The notes under the pieces are model-generated. The model was not told the origin of the DNA. It worked only from the letters and a program-made list of their open reading frames with translations, and made no database searches. The position numbers and the translations under genes are program-made. From assembly GCA_045866215.1 (NCBI GenBank), contig AP035880.1:310001-374000 (forward strand): a DNA stretch of 64,000 bases, in the 5' to 3' direction. The stretch comes from Croceivirga sp009797885. Lineage in GTDB: Bacteria; Bacteroidota; Bacteroidia; Flavobacteriales; Flavobacteriaceae. Of the stretch, positions 46,364-54,156 are shown piece by piece. Every line of letters starts with the position of its first letter. The stretch's first letter is position 1.

Positions 46364-46816
46364 TCAATGCTGATCGGAAAAGGTCCGCAACTCCTCCTTC
46401 ATTTGGTCCAGGAACATCTGCTCCTTGGTCATATCGGACATAAGGCAATGAATGGCAATTGCATTTTTTTTGGAATCATATATGGCCGAACTGCTGATCC
46501 AGATGACCTTTTTACGCCCGCATGACGCTGTGATTTCCAGTTCAAAGTCATTAACATGGCCCATTAACCCTACAAGCTCCAGCATGACCATAAATCTTTC
46601 CTTATTTGCACCGAACAAAAAATCATTCACATTTTTGGTTTCCCCCTCATGATCGATAAGGCCCAGTAGGTCCTTGCATTTGGGATTGTACCCCAGAATC
46701 CTTCCCCTAAGATCAAGAACCATATACGCTTTGGGCAAAATATGGTATATGCTGGTCGCGCCCTTATCCTTTAGGCTCAACATCAAATCATCCAAAACCG
46801 AACTATCTTCATGCAT
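46364..46816 (-). CDS. PAS-domain protein
   Basis: A 150-residue single PAS domain (about 22-128), with no kinase or output domain. It shows YMVLDLRGRILGYNPKCKDLLGL at the N-terminal core and an EITASCGRKKVIWISSSAIYD segment, then MSDMTKEQMFLDQMKEEL as the usual C-terminal helix. It probably senses a ligand or redox state and acts by protein contact. It lies 11 bases after the CheY-like gene in the same transcription unit. Confidence 0.8.
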   Translation of the reverse strand: MHEDSSVLDDLMLSLKDKGATSIYHILPKAYMVLDLRGRILGYNPKCKDLLGLIDHEGETKNVNDFLFGANKERFMVMLELVGLMGHVNDFELEITASCGRKKVIWISSSAIYDSKKNAIAIHCLMSDMTKEQMFLDQMKEELRTFSDQH

Positions 46817-46827
46817 ACTATATCTTA

Positions 46828-47256
46828 TTACTGATTAACAATTTTATCAATACTTGTAAAGGGATTCAGGTTGGCTTCCCAATATTGGATCAACACCCTC
46901 AACATACCGATCAGCTCCTTATAATAGGTAGGTTTGATCATATACCCGGCGGCTCCACTTCCATAACATGCCTTGGCCGTTTCTGCACAATCAACAGTTG
47001 TCCACACCACAATGGGAATATAACTGTACCAATCATCGGAAAACTTCATTCTTTTGATGAAGTCCAAACCATCCATTTCACGCATATTGAAATCCACCAC
47101 AACCACATCCGGCACAAAAACCTGGGAGCGAATTAGGTCAATCGCGGCCATGGGGTTATCCAGGGTTTTGATTTCATGGGCCGAACAAAACTGCTCAAGC
47201 GCCTTTTTCAATACCATCAATTGGACCCTGTTATCGTCAATAAATAAATAATTCAT
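46828..47256 (-). CDS. Response regulator receiver-domain protein
   Basis: A 142-residue stand-alone receiver of CheY type. Asp residues of the acid pocket (FIDD), the phosphoacceptor in VVVVDFNMREMDGLDFI, the Thr/Trp segment IVVWTT and the Lys in GYMIKPT are all present. There is no output domain. It probably acts with the PAS protein and the LytTR regulator encoded next to it. I chose ATG at 47256; an in-frame GTG at 47274 is less likely. Confidence 0.85.
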   Translation of the reverse strand: MNYLFIDDNRVQLMVLKKALEQFCSAHEIKTLDNPMAAIDLIRSQVFVPDVVVVDFNMREMDGLDFIKRMKFSDDWYSYIPIVVWTTVDCAETAKACYGSGAAGYMIKPTYYKELIGMLRVLIQYWEANLNPFTSIDKIVNQ

Positions 47257-47280
47257 AATTTCTATGGGTTTCACAATACA

Positions 47281-48036
47281 CTATGGTATTGTTTCATTAA
47301 ATAAGGGCACTGCGTTTAAAATGTTCTGTTTGTACTTGTTCGATATCGCAGGCCGAAAACTATTCAAACCATCGATATAGACCCTATTGCCCACAATTTT
47401 GTTGATCTTATCAATATTGATGACAACAGACCTATTTATCCGGTAAAATTTGTCCGGTAAAACCTCCATGGTAGATTGCAATGTCTGCCTGATCAGGTGT
47501 TTTTTGCTATCCACATAAATGGAGATGTAATTTCGTTCACTTTCAAAACAGAGGACTTCGTCCAAATGGAATTTGATGAGCGAATAGCCCTCCTTCAAAA
47601 AAAAGGCATCCTTACGGCACGACAGACATTTTTTTTCTTTGTCCAAAACAGTATCTCGTGGGTCCATGGGAAAATCGCTGTTTCCAATACTTTCCATCAC
47701 GTTATTAAGATCCACAAAGGGGCGGAAAAAAATCCTGTACAGGTCAACGGACATATTCCCCTTTTGAGTGCTTATCTTTCCTGAGATGTTACTGTAAAAG
47801 ACTATCTTAAATTTATACTGATGAAATAGGTGGTAACACACGATGTCGTCCCTGAGCATCTCGAAAAAATGATAATCGATCAATATGAAATCATATTTCC
47901 TTCGCTGTTCGGAGAGCCACATCTCTTCCCAACATAAAAAAGCATCGTGTTCACAAATACCACAGTTTCTTAGCTCATCCAAAAACGGTAAATAGCCAAA
48001 TTTTTCCTGGACCAATATTGCTACCCTACTTTTCAT
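47281..48036 (-). CDS. LytTR-type transcriptional regulator with degenerate receiver
   Basis: A 251-residue protein. Residues 1-120 look like a receiver domain with one candidate acceptor, Asp54 in FILIDYHFF, but the acidic pair near the N-terminus is missing. A CxxC (CLSC) follows. The C-terminal LytTR DNA-binding domain (about 145-245) is clear: FFLKEGYSLIKFHLDEVLCFESERNYISIYV and YRINRSVVINIDKINKI. It is the first gene of a three-gene unit and may control the surface protein cluster upstream. Confidence 0.8.
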   Translation of the reverse strand: MKSRVAILVQEKFGYLPFLDELRNCGICEHDAFLCWEEMWLSEQRRKYDFILIDYHFFEMLRDDIVCYHLFHQYKFKIVFYSNISGKISTQKGNMSVDLYRIFFRPFVDLNNVMESIGNSDFPMDPRDTVLDKEKKCLSCRKDAFFLKEGYSLIKFHLDEVLCFESERNYISIYVDSKKHLIRQTLQSTMEVLPDKFYRINRSVVINIDKINKIVGNRVYIDGLNSFRPAISNKYKQNILNAVPLFNETIP

Positions 48037-48067
48037 GAAAACCTACATTTTTCTTTACCCACAGTTA

Positions 48068-48199
48068 TCATGGCCTCTCATTCTTTTTTTCTTTTTTAAG
48101 TTGTCTATGTTTATAGTACAACTTAGAAATCATCAACAGTACCGCATATACCAGTAAAGCGAGTACATCTTCCACAAAAACATCATCAATAAGTGACAC
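48068..48199 (-). CDS. Possible 43-residue single-span membrane protein
   Basis: This frame starts with GTG and an aaagg upstream. It encodes a hydrophobic segment (DVLALLVYAVLLMISKLYY) preceded by acidic residues and ended by a Lys/Arg-rich tail, as expected for a small bitopic protein with a positive cytoplasmic side. Its frame is closed by a stop 9 codons before the GTG. It lies between the LytTR gene and PorP, in the same direction. Short length and non-ATG start leave real doubt. Confidence 0.35.
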   Translation of the reverse strand: MSLIDDVFVEDVLALLVYAVLLMISKLYYKHRQLKKEKKNERP

Positions 48200-48468
48200 T
48201 GCTGAACCTTTTTGTTTTTGTCCTGTTCAAAGGAGGCATACGGTATGTTTTAAAAACCGACCAACTCCAAAATTTGATATGAATCCTGTTTTTTCAGGCT
48301 ACATGCAAACGGATTACCGTACCGAAGGGCTGTTGCCAATCTGTTGGTATCCGGTGGGCAGTTTGGTTTGGGTTTTGAATAACTTTCAAACCCTCCCTGG
48401 TCATGAAGTACTGTTGTTTTTGACGCCATTGCATTGAAAATAAATCCAATAATTTTCTTCCTGGAATG
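48200..48468. other. Intergenic region between small ORF and PorP gene
   Basis: Around 270 bases with no recognisable gene or strong hairpin. The region holds the end of the PorP transcript and presumably the start of the regulatory unit. Confidence 0.4.
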
Positions 48469-49344
48469 CTATAGGTAAAACTTCAATATCGCTTCGTGAT
48501 TTCCCCTTCTATAATTACTTACAGAAGTTACAGCGGCGTCATAGGCGTACCCTATCCTGAGTCTATCCGACATCTTGAAAAATACAAGGGTACTCATGGA
48601 TTCCTTTAATCTGTAGCTCAGGCCAAGGTCCAACAATCCGTACAAATCGAACGTTCCATTGATATCCATGGAGAAAGGCACATCGCTGATTACCCGTGTT
48701 AAAAAAGAGGGCGTAAAGATTATATCCTTGGTCAAGGGAAACTGATAGCCCGCTCCCATAAAAAATTGCATTTGATCGGTGGCCTGTGTTGCAATCCCCG
48801 ATTCCTTTTCGTATCTACTTGTTCTTAGTAGGGCCGGTATGGAAATGTTCATAAAATAGCGTTCTCCCCTTAAATAGGCGCCCACCCCAACATTTGGGTT
48901 GAACACGCTTACATTTTCTGAAAAAAGTGGGTCGGTATCAAGTCCAATAGGTGCCAAATCTATGTTAACGGCAGAACCTCCCGCCTTAAGCCCCAAAAAC
49001 AGATCCACTGTTTCCTTTAATTGGAGCTTATAGGAGAAATCGGCATAAACATCCGTTTCGTTGAGCACGAACACACTACTATTGACAATTGAAAGGCCCA
49101 GCCCCACTTTTTCGGCTATGGGGCTACTCAAGGTAAAACTCCAGGTCTCGGGTGCGTCATCAAGACCCGCCCACTGCGCTCTATAATTGGAGGTGAACTC
49201 CATTTTTTCGCCGGTCCCCGCATAGGCCGGGTTTATGACGTTCATGTTATAATTGTACAGTGTAAATGTTACATCTTGCTGGGCATAGGACTGCATACAC
49301 CATATCGAGGTTGCTATAAAAAAATATAATTTCTTTTTCTTCAT
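48469..49344 (-). CDS. PorP/SprF family type IX secretion membrane protein
   Basis: A 291-residue outer membrane protein with a signal peptide (to SYAQQ) and the PorP/SprF signature near its N-terminus (YNMNVINPAYAGTGEKMEFTSNYRAQWAGLDDAPETW), followed by alternating beta strands. In flavobacteria, SprF-like proteins are needed for export of partner proteins that carry type B C-terminal domains. The adjacent upstream LRR protein ends in such a domain, so the two look like a partner pair. It is encoded downstream of that LRR gene, with 309 bases between. Confidence 0.9.
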   Translation of the reverse strand: MKKKKLYFFIATSIWCMQSYAQQDVTFTLYNYNMNVINPAYAGTGEKMEFTSNYRAQWAGLDDAPETWSFTLSSPIAEKVGLGLSIVNSSVFVLNETDVYADFSYKLQLKETVDLFLGLKAGGSAVNIDLAPIGLDTDPLFSENVSVFNPNVGVGAYLRGERYFMNISIPALLRTSRYEKESGIATQATDQMQFFMGAGYQFPLTKDIIFTPSFLTRVISDVPFSMDINGTFDLYGLLDLGLSYRLKESMSTLVFFKMSDRLRIGYAYDAAVTSVSNYRRGNHEAILKFYL

Positions 49345-49653
49345 TCTATTTCTGTAATCGTTATATAAATTGGTTTTAATTGTTTCGGGTTAAAATTATT
49401 ATCATCACCCATTCCAGAACATGGATGATTCTTTATTCCGCATGGATATTTTTCTCGAAGGATTGGTTATGGTGGGGTAGTATGGACCCATAAATACCGA
49501 TTGTTAGCCATAAAGTTCAATCCTTATGGTCAATATCAATTAAAAAATGTGTTGGGCAAGCTCAAAAGTGGGATAGAACAGTAGAGAATTGGGACGAAGC
49601 CCAATGAGCGGTTTTCTCTACTGCCCTATCCGGTTATTATTCACGCAACGCTC
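49345..49653. other. Intergenic region, 309 bases, with large hairpin
   Basis: It separates the type B LRR gene and PorP on the minus strand. No ORF is recognised. The main visible structure is the compound hairpin at 49571-49631. Confidence 0.5.
49571..49631. other. Compound inverted repeat downstream of the type B LRR gene
   Basis: Outer arms ggatag / ctatcc and agtagaga / tctctact, separated by a 3-base mismatch, enclose an inner hairpin attggg / cccaat. The element lies 23-83 bases after the LRR1 stop. It lacks a T run, so it may be an RNA processing or partial termination structure, or a small mobile palindrome. Confidence 0.5.
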
Positions 49654-52600
49654 TCAATAATTCACATAAATCATTTTAGTTTCGTGTTCCAGCCCAGGTT
49701 CGTTGAAGTCTATCACACATACATAGGGGCCAACGGGCACCGTTCCGCCTTCATGGGTGCCGTCCCAGGCATCGCCGAGCCCCCCATAATGGGCACTGAA
49801 CAGCAGGCGTTGGCTCAGGTCGTATATCCTCACCACGTTGTTCCTATACCTTTCAAGGCCATTGATCACCAAGGTATCGGCAATGCCATCGCCGTTGGGG
49901 GAAAACCCCCTGTTGAAATCCACAAGGAGTTCGGACCCACAATCCCTGGTCGCCCTAACGGTCACGGCCTGCTTACAGGAAACGGTGTTTCCGGTAGCAT
50001 CGCTCACAATCCAGGTCACCATGGTCGTTCCGACACCGAACGCATGGCTATCGGGGTCTATATCCACACCATCTACCTGGGCGACAACAGCGGCAACGGA
50101 ACAGTTGTCATCGGCAATAGGGGCAACAAGGGCAAGAGTGGTGGTACAATCGTCCGTACCATTGTTGGAGGCACTGACCACCACATCGTCGGGACATGCC
50201 ATGGTCGGGGCAATGGTGTCCACAGCAGCTACAACGACCTGTTGTGCCGCCGGATTGGGCACACCGTTAACGCCCATGGCCACATTGGCCGGAACGTCTA
50301 TGGCAATGCCACAGGGGGATGCCGGTACAATGGTAGCGGTATAGGTCGATCCGCTGCCCGTAAGCTCGGTTACCGTGGCATTGGTGACCTGGATATCGTC
50401 AACTCCAAAATCCGTGACCCCACCATCAAAGGTGATGCTCACCGTAAAGGGCTCAAGGTCATCGATACCCTGTGGGGCATCGATGGTCGGTTGGGGAGGG
50501 GTATCGTCTCCCGATATGGATTGGAAGCCGCCCCACCCGTTGTCCTCATAGGCCTGCTCACTACCTTCGGGCACCACAAGATGAATTTCGTGACGGTCTG
50601 GATTGCTAAAGGCCGTGGCATCAATCACCGGTGGATCACTGGCCTCTATCCTGACCAAGGCAAGGTCCGGGTTGTTGTAAAAGGCCCAGCGCCCTATACG
50701 TTCCATACTGCTTGGTAGGGTAACCTCCGTCAATTGGTTGTCCCTAAAAGCCATTTCCCCGATAGCGGTCACTGTATAGGTTTCACCATTGCCATCGACC
50801 GTTTCGGGGATTTCCAAGACCGTGGCCGTACCGGTATAGTCCACTATCATGACATCGGTCGGAGAGGTGATCCCGTACGTAATGCCGTCAACGGTAAAGA
50901 TCCCGTGGCTGATGGACCTGAACCCGTGCCACCCATTGTCCAGGTACTCCTGTAGCTTCCCGAGCGGCACCACAAGGTCTATTTGGCCGCGGTCCGCATT
51001 GGAGAAGGCATCCTTATGGAGCTGTGGGGGATCCTCGGCCTCCACCGTTACCAAGCGAAGGTCCGGGTTGTTCTCAAAAGCAACTCCGGCCACATATTCC
51101 ACCATGGCCGGTATGGTCACCTCCGTCAATTGGTTATGACTAAAAGCACCCTCTCCGATACCGGTGACATTGCCCGGTATGGTCACCTCCGTCAATTGGT
51201 TCCGTGCAAAAGCGCGCGCCCCGATACGGGTCACACCGTTCGGAATCCCAACACTGGCCAAGTTGTTATCAAAAAAGGCAAAGTCATCAATCGATGTCAG
51301 AGCATCGGATATGGTGACCTTTGTCAATTGGTTGTTTGCAAAAGCCCAAGAACCAATATTGGTCACACCGTTGGGTATGACAACCTCTATCAAATGGTTA
51401 TTTGCAAAAGCCGAAGAACCAATATTGGTCACGTCCTCGGGTATGGTCACGCTGGTCAATGGGAAAACGTCATATTTCGAAGTCCCAAAAGCACTCTCAC
51501 CTGGGACATGGTAGCTCCTATTAAAAGCATGGTCGCCAATGGAGGTGACCGTATACATTCTTGGTCGGTTCGTACGGTTGTACTGGACTTCTTTGGGAAT
51601 ATTCACGTGACCATTGGCAAAGACCAAAACTTTTTCACCATCAATAATAAAATGAGAGTCGACATCATCAGGATCCATATCAGCAACTCCAAAGTTAAAG
51701 TCATGTAACTCAAATTTATCGGGGTGTAACGATGTGACTTCCCAATTGAGGCCCTTCCCGTTATGCTGCTCCCCTATGAGCGCAGAAAAGTAGTGGAAAC
51801 CCGTCCAGCCCGCAGCTGTATAAGCCTTCAACCATTCCTTGGGCCCTTCCACCACCACGCTTATGCGATCGTGGCGTTCTGGATACTTAAAGGCATCCGG
51901 AGCAAGCGTCGGTGGATCCTCGCCTTCCATGGCAACATAACTAAGTGAGTTAAAGGTGGCATGAAGGGCCCGGGACCCAATGCTTCTTACACTAGCGGGT
52001 ATGTTTATGGTTTGCACGTCCTTCTCATAAAAAGCATTATCGGCCAAAGCGGTCACGTCGTAGGTACTCCCATCAATATCCACCGTTGAGTGGATGACCG
52101 GATTCAAATGTAGGCTAACCGGGCCGAGCACCGTTGCTTCGTTCGGAGCGTCAACGATTCCATATTTGATTTTATACTCCTCATCGATGGTGACCCCGGC
52201 GGTGAGGAGGACATCACCTAAGTCCCTCCAGCCTGCATCTTCATAAGCTTGTATAGCGGTAAAGGGCACCACAAGGTCAATTTTTTGGGTAGTGTTATCA
52301 GAACCAGTATCAAAGGCCGTTTCATGAATTTCCGGTGGTGGATTGCCCTGGGACCTCACAAGGGGGTTTCCGCTCGAAAGCACCCAAAAGGCCTGAAACC
52401 CGATAAATTCCACACTGGCCGGTATGGTCACCTCCTTTAGAGGATTGCCGGAAAAGCCCCATTGCCTGATATGGGTGACACCGTTCGGTATAACAACCTC
52501 TTCCAATTTGTTGTTAGTAAAAGCCCCCAGTCCGATCCTGGTCACTGTGTTGGGTATGGTGACACGGGTCAGGTCCTTTCCGTGAAAAGGTCGGATGGTA

Positions 52601-53499
52601 ACATGATCCACAAAAATATCGGTATCCTCACCAATGACGGTCACCGTATAGGTTTCGCCACCATAATCGACCGTTCCGGAGATGTCCAGCTCTGTTGCGG
52701 TACCGGTATAGTCCACAATTCGGACTTCGTTCGGGGCGATAGCGGTAATTCTGTATAGGATGTCATCAGCCTCAAATATACCATAGATGTCCATGCTTGC
52801 AAATCCGCCCCAATCCGAACTTATCCTAGCCTTATAAGCATCAAGGGCACCATCAGGGACTACTACATGTATGTTGTTACGGTTTGTTCCGAAAAAAGCA
52901 CGATCATCGAGGTCTGGGGGGGTACTGCGCAGCATTGTCACCTGGGTCATTCTTAGAGGTTGATCATTACGCGTATCGGTCCTAAAAGCTTGATCCCCAA
53001 TGGTTTCAACACTGGCAGGGATGGTCACACTGGTCAATATGTTCATGCCAAAGGTATTGTTCCCGATTTCAGTAATCCCTTCGGGAATCTCCAAGCTGGC
53101 TATGCGATTGTTCCAAAAAGCGCTATGCCCAATACTGGTCACGTTGGTGGGGATCACCACGTTGTTTATGCTGTTGTTCATAAAGGCCCTAATCCCTATA
53201 TGGGTTATCCCCTCGGGAATAGTTACATCGGTCAACAGCTTTCCCATAAAAGCATTTTCCCCAATAGCGGTCACTGTGTAAGTGGTGTTCGTGCTATTAT
53301 TATTATGCTCCACTGTCTCTGGAATTTCCACGTGACCTCCTGTACCGGCATAGCCCTTGATCTTAACTTGGGGGGGAGTTGAAGTTGAGGAAGTAACTTC
53401 ATACGTGTAGTCTCCAATAACAAATTCTTGGCCATAACCGCTAAGGCCCGCCAATACCATAAGGATGGCGGATAACATAAATTGTAGTTGTCTTTTCAT
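49654..53499 (-). CDS. BspA-type leucine-rich repeat surface protein with type B sorting domain (LRR1)
   Basis: A 1281-residue secreted protein. After a signal peptide (MKRQLQFMLSAILMVLAGLSGYGQ) come about five modules. Each has a short beta-rich opener (FxxxxITYxIT...VDYTGTA...IPxTV...YTVTAIG), a run of 23-residue LRR_5 repeats with TxVTIPxxVTxIGxxAFxxN, and a closing segment with DPPxLxxxAF and IDLVVPxGxxxAY. An Ig-like domain (VSITFDGGVTDFGVDDIQV), a HYR-like domain (APTMACPDDVVV to GNTVSCKQAVTV) and a gliding-motility-associated type B C-terminal domain (FNRGFSPNGDGIADTL...) follow. I chose the ATG at 53499 because it gives a signal peptide; the frame is open to 53640. Confidence 0.88.
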   Translation of the reverse strand: MKRQLQFMLSAILMVLAGLSGYGQEFVIGDYTYEVTSSTSTPPQVKIKGYAGTGGHVEIPETVEHNNNSTNTTYTVTAIGENAFMGKLLTDVTIPEGITHIGIRAFMNNSINNVVIPTNVTSIGHSAFWNNRIASLEIPEGITEIGNNTFGMNILTSVTIPASVETIGDQAFRTDTRNDQPLRMTQVTMLRSTPPDLDDRAFFGTNRNNIHVVVPDGALDAYKARISSDWGGFASMDIYGIFEADDILYRITAIAPNEVRIVDYTGTATELDISGTVDYGGETYTVTVIGEDTDIFVDHVTIRPFHGKDLTRVTIPNTVTRIGLGAFTNNKLEEVVIPNGVTHIRQWGFSGNPLKEVTIPASVEFIGFQAFWVLSSGNPLVRSQGNPPPEIHETAFDTGSDNTTQKIDLVVPFTAIQAYEDAGWRDLGDVLLTAGVTIDEEYKIKYGIVDAPNEATVLGPVSLHLNPVIHSTVDIDGSTYDVTALADNAFYEKDVQTINIPASVRSIGSRALHATFNSLSYVAMEGEDPPTLAPDAFKYPERHDRISVVVEGPKEWLKAYTAAGWTGFHYFSALIGEQHNGKGLNWEVTSLHPDKFELHDFNFGVADMDPDDVDSHFIIDGEKVLVFANGHVNIPKEVQYNRTNRPRMYTVTSIGDHAFNRSYHVPGESAFGTSKYDVFPLTSVTIPEDVTNIGSSAFANNHLIEVVIPNGVTNIGSWAFANNQLTKVTISDALTSIDDFAFFDNNLASVGIPNGVTRIGARAFARNQLTEVTIPGNVTGIGEGAFSHNQLTEVTIPAMVEYVAGVAFENNPDLRLVTVEAEDPPQLHKDAFSNADRGQIDLVVPLGKLQEYLDNGWHGFRSISHGIFTVDGITYGITSPTDVMIVDYTGTATVLEIPETVDGNGETYTVTAIGEMAFRDNQLTEVTLPSSMERIGRWAFYNNPDLALVRIEASDPPVIDATAFSNPDRHEIHLVVPEGSEQAYEDNGWGGFQSISGDDTPPQPTIDAPQGIDDLEPFTVSITFDGGVTDFGVDDIQVTNATVTELTGSGSTYTATIVPASPCGIAIDVPANVAMGVNGVPNPAAQQVVVAAVDTIAPTMACPDDVVVSASNNGTDDCTTTLALVAPIADDNCSVAAVVAQVDGVDIDPDSHAFGVGTTMVTWIVSDATGNTVSCKQAVTVRATRDCGSELLVDFNRGFSPNGDGIADTLVINGLERYRNNVVRIYDLSQRLLFSAHYGGLGDAWDGTHEGGTVPVGPYVCVIDFNEPGLEHETKMIYVNY

Positions 53500-53680
53500 G
53501 ATTTCAATGATTTTTAGCTTTATGAATATTATTTTAAAGCAAAGAATGACCGTACAAGCGAAATATCCAATAATTAGTGACGAACCCTTTTTAAAGAGGG
53601 ACGTAACCAAGTGTTTTTGGGATTTTAAAAAAGAAACCAAACGCGGTTTTGTGGGCTGCTTTTACCATATATACACGTAA
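53500..53680 (-). promoter_or_regulatory. Conserved 5' flank of LRR1
   Basis: This block resembles the block directly upstream of LRR2 (59926-60100) along its length, including shared pieces such as gaccRtacaag, acRtaaccaagtgttttt and gctgctttta. The shared flank shows that the genes were copied together with their promoter regions. Confidence 0.6.
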
Positions 53681-54156
53681 ATAGACCTTCAGGTAAAAAT
53701 GACACACTTCTTAAAACAGGAATCAAGAACGTTCGGTGCCCGGGCCAGTATGGACGAACAATGTCCAAAAGGTATACCTTCTCTATCCACATCCCTGAAG
53801 GGCCCATTTGGGACAAGTGGGACATGCCGGTTCAATGGTACATGGATATGTCCGACCAATACCAAGTCGGGCCAACGCAACCCCCATAATCACCATAGGT
53901 CTTTCATGGTTGTTGTTACATTTATTTTGAATGTCCGCAAAGTGCAATAAATCCCTATCGTCAACCTGGATACCGGAACAGGCTTGGCATGGGCCCGTTC
54001 CAGGTACCCATCACAACTGTGTCCATGGGTACAATGGAATCCCAAAACGGACCTGCCCACCTGCGGGGTATCGCGGGCAGGTCCGGAATGGCGCAGGGCC
54101 ATATCAGTATCCTACACTACAAAGTGGACGATCACTGTTTGTCGTGGCGGTGCGGC
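53681..54156. other. Intergenic region between LRR1 and LRR2, GC-richer than surroundings
   Basis: About 475 bases. Several overlapping short frames exist on both strands, but none resembles a known protein. The only clear structure is the stem-loop at 54048-54085. The sequence could be decayed coding DNA. Confidence 0.4.
54048..54085 (-). terminator. Candidate terminator after LRR2
   Basis: A perfect 11-base GC-rich stem (cggacctgccc / gggcaggtccg) with a 16-base loop, 72-109 bases after the LRR2 stop. On the minus strand it is followed by TTTT, a short tail. A weak intrinsic terminator is the likely reading. Confidence 0.55.

Noticed and set aside
46221..46448. 75-codon minus-strand ORF with a hydrophobic stretch
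   Set aside because: Its first part overlaps the PAS gene in another frame, and there is no independent start signal.
49684..50718. 344-codon open frame on the plus strand
   Set aside because: It lies wholly antisense to the LRR1 C-terminal part and its protein is rich in Gly/His/Asn with no domain pattern. Codon bias of the real gene explains it.
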